A DNA stretch of 64,000 nucleotides from Parachlorella kessleri (taxonomy: Eukaryota > Chlorophyta > Trebouxiophyceae > Chlorellales > Chlorellaceae). Both the position numbers and the translations under genes were made by a program. The stretch lies in assembly GCA_001598975.1 (NCBI GenBank), contig BBXU01000470.1, positions 1-64,000 on the forward strand. Direction: 5' to 3'. Below the pieces are notes generated by a model, which did not search any database, had not been told where the DNA came from, and was given only the letters and a program-made list of their open reading frames with translations. Of the stretch, positions 45,930 through 57,816 are shown piece after piece (the stretch's first letter is position 1; each line of letters begins with the position of its first letter).

Positions 45930-48191
45930 TTAGAGCTGTAACTCCCAAATGTCTACATATTCCAGCTGCAAAGATTTGGGCCCGTACTGCGAGACCGGCA
46001 CCCGCTCCACGCGGGAGAAGCGCTTGCGCGCCTCTTCTAGCAGCACCCGCCGCACCTGCAGCAGCCACCATGGGGAGCAGCATCGGCAGGTCGCCCCAGT
46101 GAACACCGGCAGCAGCAAGGCTGCCAGCAGCTCATCAGATGCACCTCACCTTGGCAAGAGAGCAGGGCACTTCACCTTGGGGAGAGCAGGGCACCTGAAC
46201 TCTTTGGCAGGAGAGCAGGGCACATCACTAAGCTCTCATCGTGCCGGCTTGGGTCCGCAGCCCACCCACCTCGGGCGAGCGCCGCTCAAAGGCCACAAGG
46301 CAGCGGGTATTGGGGCCGCATAGCCCCGCACAGGTGGTCACAAAGTCAGCGGTGCTAGGGGACTTGCCATCCTGCACAAGACAAGGAAGACCACCGAGGG
46401 TAGCCAAGCCGTCCAGTGAACACTGCTGTGAGAGTTTCAACAACTTGGTGTCAGCGCATGAGTCAACTGCATACCCAGCACCCCGGCACTGCTCACTACC
46501 TTCATGCTGGGAACCATCTTCCCTGGCTGTCCTTTTCAGCCAGTGCAAGGCAAAGTCTTCCTAAAAGTGCACAGCCTTTAAGGCCCACCTGGTCTACGTA
46601 GCAGCAGTCTGCAGCAAGTATGAGATCGGGGGGCGGGTCCGCCAGCCGTCGCACGGCGTCCATCCACCCCTCCTTGCCCCACTCTAGCTCCTCACCCACA
46701 GCCCAGCCCTTCCCAGGCTGTGGTCTGCACGGAGTCCAGCAGCAGTGCCGCAGCTCTCCCGGCGTGGCTGAAGCTCAGGACATACCTGTCAGGCCCACGT
46801 GTATACACTGAAGTAACGCGGCATCATCGGAGGGCAGGTAAGATGATTCGTTCCCGTCTGGCGCATTGTACTTCAAGGTTGTCGGGTTCATGTAAGGGGC
46901 AACAAGCCAAGGCCCATGCAGAAATGCACCTGCAGGACTCAAGGGCAGCCTGGAGTGTTGCGCTATCACTTGGCTTGGAGATGGGACCAACTCATGAGCC
47001 TCACCCCTTGCCTGGGTCGAAGCCATTTGCGATGAGGTTCTCCAGTAAGAGAGCCATCACCTTTTCGATGTCAGTAATAACAACCTGCAGCGCACCAACA
47101 GTTGAACACCATGTTAGGCAGCGCTGCAGCACATTTCCACCATGGCCGACGAGGTCATCACAGCGGATACGTGCACCCTGAATTGAGTGGGCTTTCAACG
47201 CTGGACATGCAGTGTGTTTCATCGTACGCTGCTGGCGGTTCAGACTTGAGCTCGTTAAACAGTCACTCACTCCATCCTGGCCTGCGTCCAGTTGGCCCTA
47301 GCCAAAGCTGTTTATATTATGGGCTGCTGCACAGGCACCCCAGGTGCCCCACCTGAGCCCCCATCATGGCGAGTGCCAGCCCAACCAAGCCAACGCCAGC
47401 GCCCAGCTCTATACACCGCATGCCCACGTACTTATAGCGGGGCTGCGACGCTGCATGTGAGATGAAAGGCTACTAGTCAAAAAGCAACGCTCATCCTCTT
47501 ACGAACAGGCTTGCATATACATACACATCCAAAAATCATGTGTCTGATTGCCACGGCGGGCTGCCCAGGCAGCTAACAGTCATGCCGCTGCAGCAGTCAC
47601 TGCCGCACCTGCTCCAGGTCCCCCCCCCCCCCCTCCCTCCTCTCGCTTCAAAACTGCTCATGGCCTTGGGCATCAAGGAGCTGCAAGTCCCGTGTGGCCC
47701 TGTCTTTAGTGACTTTGCTGACTCACCAACTGTCCATGCAAGCCCCATCCGCATCACCCACCTAGGTAGGCTGTCAACACCAAAGCGCCATCCCACAGGC
47801 AGGCCCCCACTCCTATTTTCTTAGCTGTGATGGAGGTGGGCTGCAGCGCAGGTGAGCATCATTAGCACGTGCTTGTCTTGGCATAATGCAGACTTAGTCT
47901 GGGCCTTGTAGATATCTTCCTACGTACAGTTTAACGTCCATGCCAGCATTCCAGTACCTTTTGTAAAACTCTGACGTGCAGGTCTCCCAGTGTCACCAAG
48001 ACTTCCTCAGCTGCGTGCACCTCCCACCTATCTGGTCTGGTTAGCTCTCTTTTGATAAGCTCCCCATCCTCCCACCTGCATGGGTGTGGAATTGGAGCAG
48101 TCTTTCCGCTACTGCTGCAGCTGTGGACACAGTGCCACTGCCCCAGCGCGGATATCGCCAGTCTGTGGCTTAATTTAATAACCAGGCGCAT
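45930..48191 (-). CDS. METTL21-family protein (lysine) methyltransferase
   Basis: Class I SAM-dependent methyltransferase of family 16, whose members methylate lysines of chaperones, elongation factors and other proteins. Exons on the - strand: 48191-47958, 47840-47762, 47450-47353, 47084-47005, 46724-46589, 46371-46270, 46055-45930, all in phase; about 284 residues. Marks: EEVLVTLGDLHVRVLQK, VGACLWDGALVLTAYL (the xVWDGA motif), motif I YVGMRCIELGAGVGLVGLAL, VVITDIEKVMALLLENLIAN, LEWG, PDLILAADCCYVDQ (in place of the usual DVVLASDxxY), CLVAFERRSPE and SLQLEYVDIWEL. The first exon is uncertain: ATG 48191 is in frame, but an acceptor (CATGCAG) at 48076 suggests that an upstream exon could join there instead. 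Confidence 0.85.
46158..46223 (+). repeat. Threefold GAGAGCAGGGCAC repeat in a METTL21-like intron
   Basis: The 13-mer GAGAGCAGGGCAC occurs at about 46158, 46182 and 46211, preceded in each case by a TTGG(C/G)-containing spacer. Unequal spacing of 24 and 29 bases. Intronic. Confidence 0.75.
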
Positions 48192-48723
48192 GGCTGGTAA
48201 GATACAAGTGCACCGAGTGGCAGCCAAGAAAGGTGTTCACACACGCATGTGTGAACGTCCCAGTAATCCCGTATGCACCCAGAACCAAGAGAGTAAATAG
48301 TGATAGTCAGTGCAAGGGGGCTTTAATATTAAAACCAAACCTTTCGAACATCAGCTTGAACTGCATCCAAGGCACCACTTCCCTCCTCCTGCAGCTAGGT
48401 AGTATTCCCTTGCAGTATGCTAGTTGGGCATAGTATGCTAATTGGCCTGATTGGTTTGGGAAGGGACAAGACTACAAGGTGGCCTCTGGCGCCCAACCGC
48501 AGTACCGCTGGCCGCGCTGGCCGTACGGCCAGAAGCAGCGTCGGCAGGTCTCAGAGGGCGTCGCTCCCCAGCCGCAACAGACCTTGTGCACCTAAGGCGC
48601 GATGCTCTTACACTAGCGGGGCGTTGTCCAAGGCGTCTGACGGACCAGAAGCCTACGGTGTTAGCTGGCACCGTCATGTGCCTTTCATGATTGCCTTGCT
48701 TTTTAACTCTGCGTTGCAGCGTT
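48192..48723. promoter_or_regulatory. Divergent upstream region, METTL21-like / low-complexity protein
   Basis: Holds both promoters and probably 5' non-coding or short coding exons. Near 48412-48440 AGTATGCTAGTTGGGCAT is followed by the similar AGTATGCTAATTGG. An open Arg/Ala-rich frame between about 48450 and 48720 may be an upstream exon of the + gene. Confidence 0.4.
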
Positions 48724-51700
48724 ATGCTTGCCGGTTACGCGGGCATGACGACCTTGAGAAGCCTGAGACCTGCAAGGCGTCCAATCGGGCCCAGCACACG
48801 CCGAGCACCCGAAACCGGCTCGCTCTTGTCCAGCCAGCAAAGCGAATCAGACACCGAGGAAGCAGAGCAGACCGCTCCTGGCCATGCCGTCGACGTGCTT
48901 CAGTTGCTCAACAGGAACTGGTCAGTTGTGTCACTGCCTGTCAACTGCGCAGGTGGCTCCCTAGTTCGCTGCTACTGCCCTTATATATGGTCCCTGTCTA
49001 CGACTACTCCACCACTCCTGCAGGTTTGGCAAACCCAGATCAGGCCGGCAGAGGACCAGCTCCAGTAGCAGTCCTTTGCTGAAGCCGGCCTCTGAAGCCT
49101 CCACGCCTTCCAACCGACAGCCTAGCCCAGCACAGATAACAAGCCCGTTTGCTGCCACCAGTGCAGCAGGAGCTAACGGCACGGCAGTAGCTGCTGCAGC
49201 CGTCCAGTCGGCGAACGGCAAGGAGGCCGGCTGGCAGCAACCACAGCCTTCGGCGCCGGTGCCGACCTCACTAGCAGCAAAGCAGCTGGCTGCGCAGCGG
49301 CAGTATGGACGGCCGCAACAGCACCAGGAGCTGCCGCCGGAGGCGTTGGCAGTGCAGCAGCTACCCGGCATCGGCACCTGGGCAGGCCGGCAGCGGCTGT
49401 TTGCGCGGCCAGCGGACTTGCGCAACATTGCGCGTACGCCCTCTGGCGGATCACCCACGCAAATGGCGCAGTCGCACCGTCAGAATGGGGGCAAGTCGGA
49501 GGGCAGCGACCACGGCCCTGTGGTGCTGGGCGCGCTGCCGGAGTTTAGCATGGGCAACGGCGGCTCGCTGTCCAAGGGCAGCAGCATGCGGTCGGACCAG
49601 GCAAGGGAGGCGGCATGGCGCTGGCGCTTCACCCGCAAGTGGGAGGCAGAACAAAAAAAGTACTACGAGGAGCAGCCAGGCGCAGGCAGCTTGCTGAGTA
49701 ACGATGAGCTGGATGCGATCCAGTACACCCAGGTAGGAGAGCTCGGAGGGTGGCACCTGGGATGGCGCTGCGGACCACTGCTGCACGGCGTGGTGTGTGT
49801 GCGCCTCGGGCTTATCCCATGTTGGGGTTCAGGGAGGGGTTACTGTATTACTTTCAAGGAGGGCACGTGAGAGGAATTTTTCGCTTGGCAGTGCTTGCTG
49901 CTGCCCTCCTGGCAGTCTGTTGGCCGGCCATGCTGTCTGTGTGTCCTTCTAACAGGCTGCATGTGCCGCGGGCCCATCTACACACATCCTGGCTGGTGTG
50001 CAGGCGTGCGGCATGGGTGAGAACCTGCAGTTCGACCCACCCTTGTTTCGCTCGTCAAGTAGGACGAGCACCGGCGGTCTTCAGCACAGCCTCTCATGCC
50101 AGGTACGTACTTGGTCGTGGGGCTGAGTGTGATTTTGTGGTGCTGGGCAGTATCCCAGGCACGAACTATCCGGGTCTTCTCTGGCAGTGGAACTAGGCCC
50201 ACTTGGCTACTGTGCGGCAATGCCTGCAGTTGTTGTTGTGTGGGTACAAGGAGGCTATGAAGCAGTGGAGGGTTGCCCAGTGAGGAGTGTGTATCAATGC
50301 CTATGGCTTTGCTGGCCTGCAGCCAAACGTATGCCGTTGCTCTGGAGTATGCATGCGGGCATCGCATGCTAAAAGACTGGATTCGGAGGCGCCTGAAGAA
50401 TGTTAGCAGTGTGTTGCCTGCTGACTCAACCCGACTGCGCATGTGCCTGCAGTTTGACGTGTCTGGCCATGGAGGGTCAGGCGCGCTGGCAGCGCTTGCA
50501 GCTGCGGCAGGCTCTCAGGAGCAGCAGCTGACGCCACAGCGTCTACAGCAGCACCAGCAGCAGAACGGGCATCAGCACACGAACGGGCACCACCAGCAGA
50601 ATGGGTTGATAGATGGCAGCCAGCATGGGCGGCCACCACGGCCAAAAGGTGCTGTACCCTGGCTCGGCCTGGCAGCAGACGTCCAGCAGCCCAGTGCCAC
50701 CAGCGCCGTGCTGTCGATGGTGACGAAGGCTCGTGACTTGCTGCAGAAGCAGCAGCAGTTTGAGCAGGAGGCGCAGTCGAGGTAGGGACGTGGTGCCATG
50801 CATCCTAGGTTTGCCGGACTGAGGGGTGGATGAAGATTGTATGGAGCCCAAGCCATGCTAGTGGGAAGGTATCAGAGCAGGCTGCCTGCTACCACTCCTG
50901 GGCAGACGTATTCATGAACTCTGGCTTACCTCGCAGGAGCTGCTAGCGGTCAGCAGCCGTCGCAAAACATCCAGTGTGACAACTCAACTGTGCCGTCAAA
51001 ACGCCTCCTGCGCCCACCTGTTTTGAAATCTGTGCAGGTGGGAGCGCAGCATGAGCGCTGGCCTAGACGAAAGCTGGGCGGGGCAGCGGCTGCGGCAGGT
51101 GCAGATTAGCATGTCGGGCCGGTTCCGGTATGTGGTGTTGAGGGCGGTGGACGCGCGCGGCCACCAGCGGTACCTTGTGCGGGGCAGATCGAAAGCATCC
51201 CCGGCGGTTCTTGTGGAGGAAGTCACTCACGAGGTGCGAGGTCAAGGGGACAGAGCACAGCATGGGCTGGCTGGCTAGGGATTCCTGGCCTTTTCGAGCG
51301 TCAGAGAGTTGACCATGCAAGAGTGCCCACTCGCTGTCTTGCCAAACTAGTGACAGAGTAAGCGGTAGGAGCAGGCTTTTGTGCCAAGGCTCACCCCGTT
51401 CTTACCCAGGCTGCCCAGGCGTGCCTCCAGCTTACTATGTATTGTTGCTCCCACGGCTGCGCAGGCTGCGGTGGTCAGCCGGCGCGAAGGGTTGCCGCAG
51501 GTGGTCATCGAGTTGGTGGGCTGCGGCGTGATGGAGTGGCGGGAAGACACCGACCGCCACTTGCACCTGTCGGCAGCTCCCTCGTCGGGCGACTCTCTCA
51601 ATGGCGGCGCCAGCGGCGGCGCCTTCTCTCCTAAGAAGGGTCCTACCCTTGGGTGGGTGTTGCTGGGGCGACCGCGCGAGGGAGGCTCGTATTGCAGTTG

Positions 51701-52081
51701 GCTGCCTGCTAGTTGTGGGTGTGGGTACACTTTCTGGACCTGGGAACAGCCATGCGTTATTCTGCTGATGATGTAAGGTGTACTACGTGGCCAAGGAGAG
51801 CGGTTAGAACAGCATGGACAGCAGGGCGTGCCAACTGTGATTCTGTGCCTACTGGTGCAGCAAATGAGTCCATACGCACCATGGGCTCGTTTGGGTGAAC
51901 TGCTGTAGTGGCCCAGGTGCCCTAGGTAATACAGCCTCGCAGGTGCTTTGACTTCTTGTGCAGGGATGTGACGGGGCTGGCAGCGTCCCTGGTGCGGCAG
52001 GTGCTGCCCTGCCACTTCCAGATCACCACCACCAGCACCCCCAGCCGCATGGCCAGCCTCATGGACACCCTCCACATCTGA
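48724..52081 (+). CDS. Large low-complexity protein with possible C-terminal Ocnus/PHPT1-like fold
   Basis: Seven exons in phase: 48724-48920, 49024-49732, 50004-50102, 50453-50781, 51038-51233, 51465-51652, 51964-52081; about 611 residues. The first 450 residues are mostly disordered, rich in Ser, Ala, Gln, Gly and His, with repeats such as NGHQHTNGHHQQNG. One charged patch (AWRWRFTRKWEAEQKKYYEE) looks helical. The last 150 residues, GRFRYVVLRAVDARGHQRYL, VVIELVGCGVMEWREDTDRH, and LVRQVLPCHFQITTT, vaguely follow the Janus/Ocnus/phosphohistidine-phosphatase order (FKYVxIRV...VRG...GGGRIxH), but the catalytic His region reads SPAVLVEEV, so activity is doubtful and the assignment weak. The start ATG 48724 and the exon 4 acceptor were chosen by phase only. 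Confidence 0.5.
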
Positions 52082-53907
52082 CTGGACGAGCACAGCTAGG
52101 TGCTGGTAACACATCAGGGGAGCGCCCCTGCCGGCAGGGCATGCTGCACCTCGTGCACCAGCTAGGGCAGCCCGGCACTGGCTGTTTGCCGCTAGTGGGT
52201 AATGTCAGTGTCATGCTGACAGCTTGTGTGGCAGAGATGGGCTGGCTGGCAGTTGAAGCGGAGGGGTGCCGACTACATGGTCGGCAGTTGCTGACCTGAG
52301 CCATCCTGGGGTCGAACTGGCGCTCTGCGGCGCTACGCTTGGGCTGACATGCCCCAAGCGGGGGTTTAGGATGGGTGTTCTGCATGCGCCGAACCTACAA
52401 TTGTCTCGTGGGTGGTGTGTATCTTGTCTGGCTAGTCCCTGTTACTTTCGCCTCCTTACTTCAGTTGGCTGCTGCCTAGCAAGCTGACGGTAGTTACGCA
52501 CGACCCCTTAATGAACCCATCGTTGCAGCAGGTTGTCCCGGCGAATCAAGAATATTACATAGAACCCCCATACATAGGAGTGGAGAGCAGTTGTCTGTGG
52601 CAGCACCCTAGCCTCGGTAATACTTGCGGTGCGTTCCCTATCTTGGCTGGCTGGGTTAGGTCTGCTTTTTGGTGTCCCGTGGATTCGCTGGGTGCCGCAG
52701 CTGCCGCCAGTATGATATGCATGGGCAGGAGTTTGGTGAGAGATTGTCTGCGAGCGTCTTGTGGTGGGGTCACTTACAGCCGCTGTGTACACAGGGCTGG
52801 CTGCCTGCATGGGATCTCCATATAGACTTTGAATGCTGCTACAGTGGCTATGTGTTAGTGGGAGCTCTCCCGGTGCTGTTGAGTCAGCCGCAGTAACTCG
52901 CTACTACCGACTGTTCTTAGTTTGGTATGACACTTCACTTGGTTGGGTTAGCCACCTCGGTGGACTCTTGTGTGGCACATTACCTGCTTACAGTGACCCC
53001 AGCCTTATGCTGTTAAGTCTTTGTGATCATACCCGATTGCATTCAGGGCATCCTGCATTGCCCCTTTTGAGCTGGCATTCGGAACTGCTTAAGTGGTTTG
53101 CTTGGTTCGGTTACACATCATTCACATTGCACCTCGGTGGCGTCTTCTGCCATGCATGTCTCTTCTCCTGAGCACTTGCTCCTGCTAGGGTGCGGCTGCC
53201 CCTCCCTTCCAATAGTTATGGTCACCCCAGCCTTGATACTGGGACGGTGCTGGGGTGTGTGGAGGTGGTGGCTCTGGTTATCCTCAGGTTAAGTTACTTC
53301 TAGCTGGGTGCCCATATTGACGTGCCATTTCATTGCTATGACTCTTGATTGCATAACTGTTATGGTGTGGAGGCCAGTACCCAGGTTGGGCGTGTGTGGT
53401 TTCTCCCACTGTAACGTGCCCTGACACGCACATGCATAATAGTCGAAAGGCTAACCCTAAGTTGGAGGCTAGGAAAGGCTGTCTGGTCCAGGCTGTGCTC
53501 AAGCGCCAGGGGCAGCAAAGGCGCCCATCCAACCCAGCACCGGTGCACGAGAGCCGCCTCATATATGGCTTGCACTCTGCGAACCACAAGGGACTGCTCA
53601 GGCGTGCTTTCTGTTTAAGAAGTCCACGCTCTGGCCAGCTTCGGTCATGCCCTGGCACTGGCAGTCGCCAGCAACCACCCTTTATATCCACATTACCTGC
53701 CACCTTCTCTCACTGTTTCGTGTGGCTGTGGCGTCTCGGCCTCACAGCATGACACCGCCGACCAGGCATAAATACAGCACCCTCACAACAGACTAGCCCG
53801 CCTGGCGCCTTCCCAGCCTCTCTCTACCCTTGCTGTGCTGGGGACCAAGGCAGAGTTGTCCTGACCGACCAAAAAACCGTAGTGGCATGTTGCTGCTGCT
53901 GTCAATC
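52082..53907. other. Longest intergenic stretch, convergent side, no gene seen
   Basis: 1.8 kb between the low-complexity gene (+) and the BUB3 stop (-). Open frames of 60-140 residues exist in several frames, but none has family resemblance or supporting splice phase. Weak duplication: CACCTCGGTGG occurs near 52952 and 53131, and CACCCCAGCCTT / GACCCCAGCCTT near 53223 and 52996, suggesting an old diverged duplication. Confidence 0.45.
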
Positions 53908-56347
53908 TTAATCTTGCCGCCGCGCCTTGGGTGCCACCTCCGCTGGCAGCATGTCTCGGACAAAGATGGCATCCCGTGGCTGCTCCTTTTCCCCCTGCTC
54001 GTAGGTGTAGCTGGCAGCCACGGCCATGAGCGTGGCCGAGGAGTTGAAGGCGATGGCAGCAACACTGGTGGGGTAGCCGGAGATCTGGTGAAGGCGCTTC
54101 TTGTTGGCCCCATCCCAGAGGTTCACCACGCCGTCCGCACCTGCACAGACAGGGCAGCAGAAGAGCTGTTTGTTTACAAATGTTTGCCAAGCCTGCCAGC
54201 TCTAGTAGCAAGGTTGACATCAATGCTAGGTGCCAGCGCCAAGCGACGTGCCAAGGGAAGGCAGTGCCAGCACCCCAAGGTCTTGAAGCAAGGTCGGGAC
54301 CTTCAGTAGGCGCCCGGCAGGCAAGGAAGTGCCACCAAGGGCAGCCACCGCCGCAGTAGACGATGGCCAGCAGGCCTGTGGGGTGGACTGCATCCCAAGG
54401 TCGGCGCTGGGGAAGGCGGCCGTACCTCCGGTAGCAAAGGTGCCATATGCTTGGTTGAAGGCTATGGCATTCACTGGGTAAACCACGTCTTTGCCTCCCT
54501 CGTTCTTGCGATGGCACTTGAAGGCGTACTTCTTGGCCTGCACAGGAGGGTAGACAAGCCTGTGCTTGGTGCTCACGGCCAAAAATCATTACAGCTAGGG
54601 ACCCAGGTCAAGGGCAGGCGGGTGCCACCGAAGGAATTCTCAGGGTAGTCGTCAGGGCCATGTTGAGGACATCGGCCGCTAGTTCTTGTTTGCCTCAGGC
54701 ACTGGTCGCTAGTAAAAGCTTCGCTTCCTTCTTCAGCCGCAAGCTGTGCTTACATCTCCCTCTTCCGTGCTGCACGCTACACCAAGACCCAGCGCACAGT
54801 GCCTGACATAGGCACAAGCCTCGCTTATTTAACATAGGAGATGACCCCACCGCTGCCTCACCTGTGCTTCGTCGCCTAGATCAAACCACTCCATGGCCAC
54901 CCGCCCCTCCACCGAGCTAAGCGCGTAACCCTGGCCATCAGTGAAGCAGCGTATGCACCGCGTCTGGTACTTCAGTGAGGACTCTCGCCGCTGCTCTGCC
55001 TGCCCAGATTCTAGCCTGCACACACGTACTGAGAGCGGGTCACGAGCACAGACTGTGCCAAACAGTATGGAAGTCAAGCCATGCCACAGCCTTCTCGGCT
55101 GGCAACAAGAGACTGTGTGATATATATATTGAAGAGGCAAGGACGTTTGCCGAACAGCCCCCTTCGGGCCTGGAGATGCCAGGGCAGCAGGCTGCCTCTC
55201 GGCATTTCCCACCGGCTAGCACCAGCTAGCACACCGCAGAACCTTCCTTAAGGCCCCCGCAGCTCATGACCCACCGTCGAATATCGAAAATGTCAACATG
55301 CCGCCCTGAGGAGCCCACTACCAAGCGGCTATCCGAAGCAGACATTGTATACACTTTGCCCTGCAGCACCAGGATGTCACCAACGGAAGTCACCAAGCAT
55401 GCTTGGCAGGCAAGCGAGCAGTGCGGACTGAGCCCGGTTCTGTACCAGCAGCCTTCCCCTGGTTACAATGACTGACATCAAACGTCTGCCAGGGCTTCCT
55501 CGCATTGAGGAATTCTGTGGCTAGTGCAGGGCAACGTTGCCCACTTATGTTAAGCTTTGGGTACAGCTGTAGAGCTCGATATGTCGGCTGGCCAAGCAAG
55601 CCACGCTGGCTCCGTAACGGGCGCCATAACCTGCACCCAGTCCCACACAGCACTATCAATCTCACGAGGCGCCTACCTGCAGCTGTATCTTAGCCAGCAG
55701 CCCCTGGCCCCCTGGCTGCCGCGGATCCCACAGCCGCAGCGTGCCATCCCAGCTGCCTGTCACCAGCAGGCCTCTCCCAGGCAGCCACTCGGTGCACCGC
55801 ACTGGCGCTGTGTGGAAGCCCACGATGGCCTCCTGCCCCGCAAAGAAGTCGTACCTGCGTGCAGGGAACACGCATGGCCTTGCTCCTTGCTCCCTCCCTC
55901 CCTCCCTCCCTTGCTGCTGCTGCTGCGGGCATCCTCACAGCAACAAGGATCCTTTGCACCCGGTAGGTCAACTCAACAAGAACAACTCAGCGGTCGCTGC
56001 CTCAGAGCCGCCTCCAGGGAGGACCCTTACCTTTTAACTGCATTGTCAAGGCCGCCTGTGTAAATAACGCCATCGTTTTCAAACACGGCGTCAAGCACTG
56101 GGGCCCCATGTACGAAGGTGCCTTGCAGGGTGTTGGCGGCAGCATCATACACCCTGACCGCCTGCACCGCGCAACAGCAGAACTGAGAGTGCGCCGTGCA
56201 CCAGGTGGCTCCTGTGCTAAGGCTCTGCTGGCGGCCACTACCCACCCCGTCCCATGATGAGGCTAAGAGGAGGGCAGTTTCCCCAGAAAACCTCAAGTTG
56301 GTTATCCCATCAGTCGGTGGGCTGCTTAGCTCTCTGCCTAGTGACAT
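53908..56347 (-). CDS. BUB3: Mitotic checkpoint protein BUB3 (WD40 propeller)
   Basis: Seven-bladed WD40 protein that binds BUB1/BUBR1 and MELT motifs at kinetochores in the spindle checkpoint. Seven exons on the - strand, in phase: 56347-56246, 56161-56031, 55854-55677, 55360-55275, 55015-54862, 54537-54426, 54140-53908; 331 residues, the usual BUB3 length. Marks along the chain: [153 protein letters not shown] and, at the end, [20 protein letters not shown]. Starts 353 bases from the divergent LYR-motif gene. Confidence 0.96.
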
Positions 56348-56700
56348 ATCCTCAGTATTGGCTATGATACAGGTTGCTTAGAGTCTTTTAAAGAAATGGA
56401 AGGCAAGAGGCCAAGCGTCTAGAAGAGGTGTTCTGTCATGCACAAATACGATCACTTGACACTGTAGGATTTCTACAATCAGCATGGGTATCTATTGCTT
56501 GTGTACAGATCGTGAACAGCTCTTCGTCTTGTCAGGAACTTTCGTGCTTGGCATGCTGGGCAAAGCCCAAGGGCGCGGACTGGGAAAGGAGACAGCCTCT
56601 TGTTCCGCGTCCTACTTCTGTATTACGCCAGCGTATTGATACTCAAGACACTCACGCAGTCGAAGTGGGAGCAGCAGCAGTGCCTTAGCAGTCACATGTC
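56348..56700. promoter_or_regulatory. Divergent promoter region, BUB3 / LYR-motif protein
   Basis: 353 bases between opposite start codons. No conserved element recognised. Both promoters must lie here or in the first introns. Confidence 0.5.
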
Positions 56701-57816
56701 ATGTCCACCCGGCAACAAGCGCTGTCGTTGTACAGGCAGGAGCGCCAGATTTGGTTAAGAGTCGCTAAATGCACGTAAGCTAACGGCTATGTAACCCCCC
56801 TCAGTCAGTTGTACAGGCGCATCCTAAGGGCAGGGAGTCACTGGTCTGGACCTCAGGAAGAAAAAGGCTACATTTTCGAAGAGGCCAGGCAGCAGTTTCG
56901 TGCTAACCGGAGCTCGCCTCCAGCCGAGGTGCCAGGCCAGGTCAGTGGGCAGAGTCTGCGGCAGGGAGCTTCGCCGGCGAACTGCTACCCCTTGCCTTGA
57001 AACTGGCTTTCTTGAGCTCTAGCTGCGTGTGTAGAAAAGGCAGGCAGGTTGCCTGGATACTTTCAGCCTCCACCCAGGTCACCACGGGGGGCTATGCTGG
57101 TCTCCCTGTGTCGTCAAGTGTTATGATGCTCATTCCTTGCTGAAACAAGTGCCAGCGGCACAGGAGTGCAGCCCGCGCCGGTAAGCGGCATAATGTGCAC
57201 AAGGGGTGGGCGGGAAGTGCATACTGGAATGTCATGCCACTCCTTAAGTCAATGCGTTTCGAGTGCTGCAGCTTGAGGAAGGGGAAAGGAGGCTGGAGAT
57301 TGCTGAGCACTACCACATAGCCTACCCTCGCTTGCACCACGCCCCTCAATACAAGTACATTCCGCCACCCAAGTTGGAAGACCCGCTGGAGGAGAAGCTG
57401 AGCACAAGGCAAGCCAGCGCAGACTTAAACTTGGCTAGCATGACAGTCTTGTGGGGCTGGCATCTGCGCACCTGACATGGTCGTCCACAGGTGGTGTGTG
57501 GTGAGTGCCCAGCCCTAGAGCGTGTACATCTACTGGGCATCGGCAACCAAGTGCAAATCCCAGCTTTGAGTGCTCTGCTGCAGGAGCCTGACCTGCACTT
57601 CATGCGTCAAGTAATTGGTGCCCTTTACACCAGTACGGTTTGTTAATCATGCCATGTTGGGGGATCAGGGGATGTGGAGGTAAGAAGCTGGCACAGGGAG
57701 GGCTGCAAGTGGTCTTCTTGTTATTGCCTGAGGTGCTTGCCTGCAGGGACGCAGAAGTCAATGCGAAGCTGGCTGCTGCACTGGAAAGGCGGCAGAAGCG
57801 ACAGAAGGAACATTGA
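56701..57816 (+). CDS. LYR-motif protein, LYRM1-like
   Basis: Small mitochondrial LYR proteins (Complex1_LYR) bind acyl carrier protein and help assemble respiratory complexes or Fe-S clusters. Four exons: 56701-56735, 56817-56940, 57272-57408, 57747-57816; 121 residues. Start MSTRQQALSLYRRILRAG has the LYR tripeptide followed by R-I-L-R as in the family. Then KGYIFEEARQQFRANRS (the YIxxEAxxxFRxN signature) and EGERRLEIAEHYHIAYPRLH, as in LYRM1 (RIEIGLHYKIPYPRP). The basic tail is LERRQKRQKEH. Two junctions require GC donors: TACAG|GCAGGA at 56736 and ACAAG|GCAAGC at 57409. The last junction is the simplest in-phase choice; a further exon near 57490-57606 cannot be excluded. Intron 1 is flanked by an 11-base direct repeat. 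Confidence 0.78.

Noticed and set aside
52511..53292. Several 60-112-residue open frames in the 52-53.9 kb gap
   Set aside because: No start or splice context, no family match and no codon pattern like the neighbouring genes.
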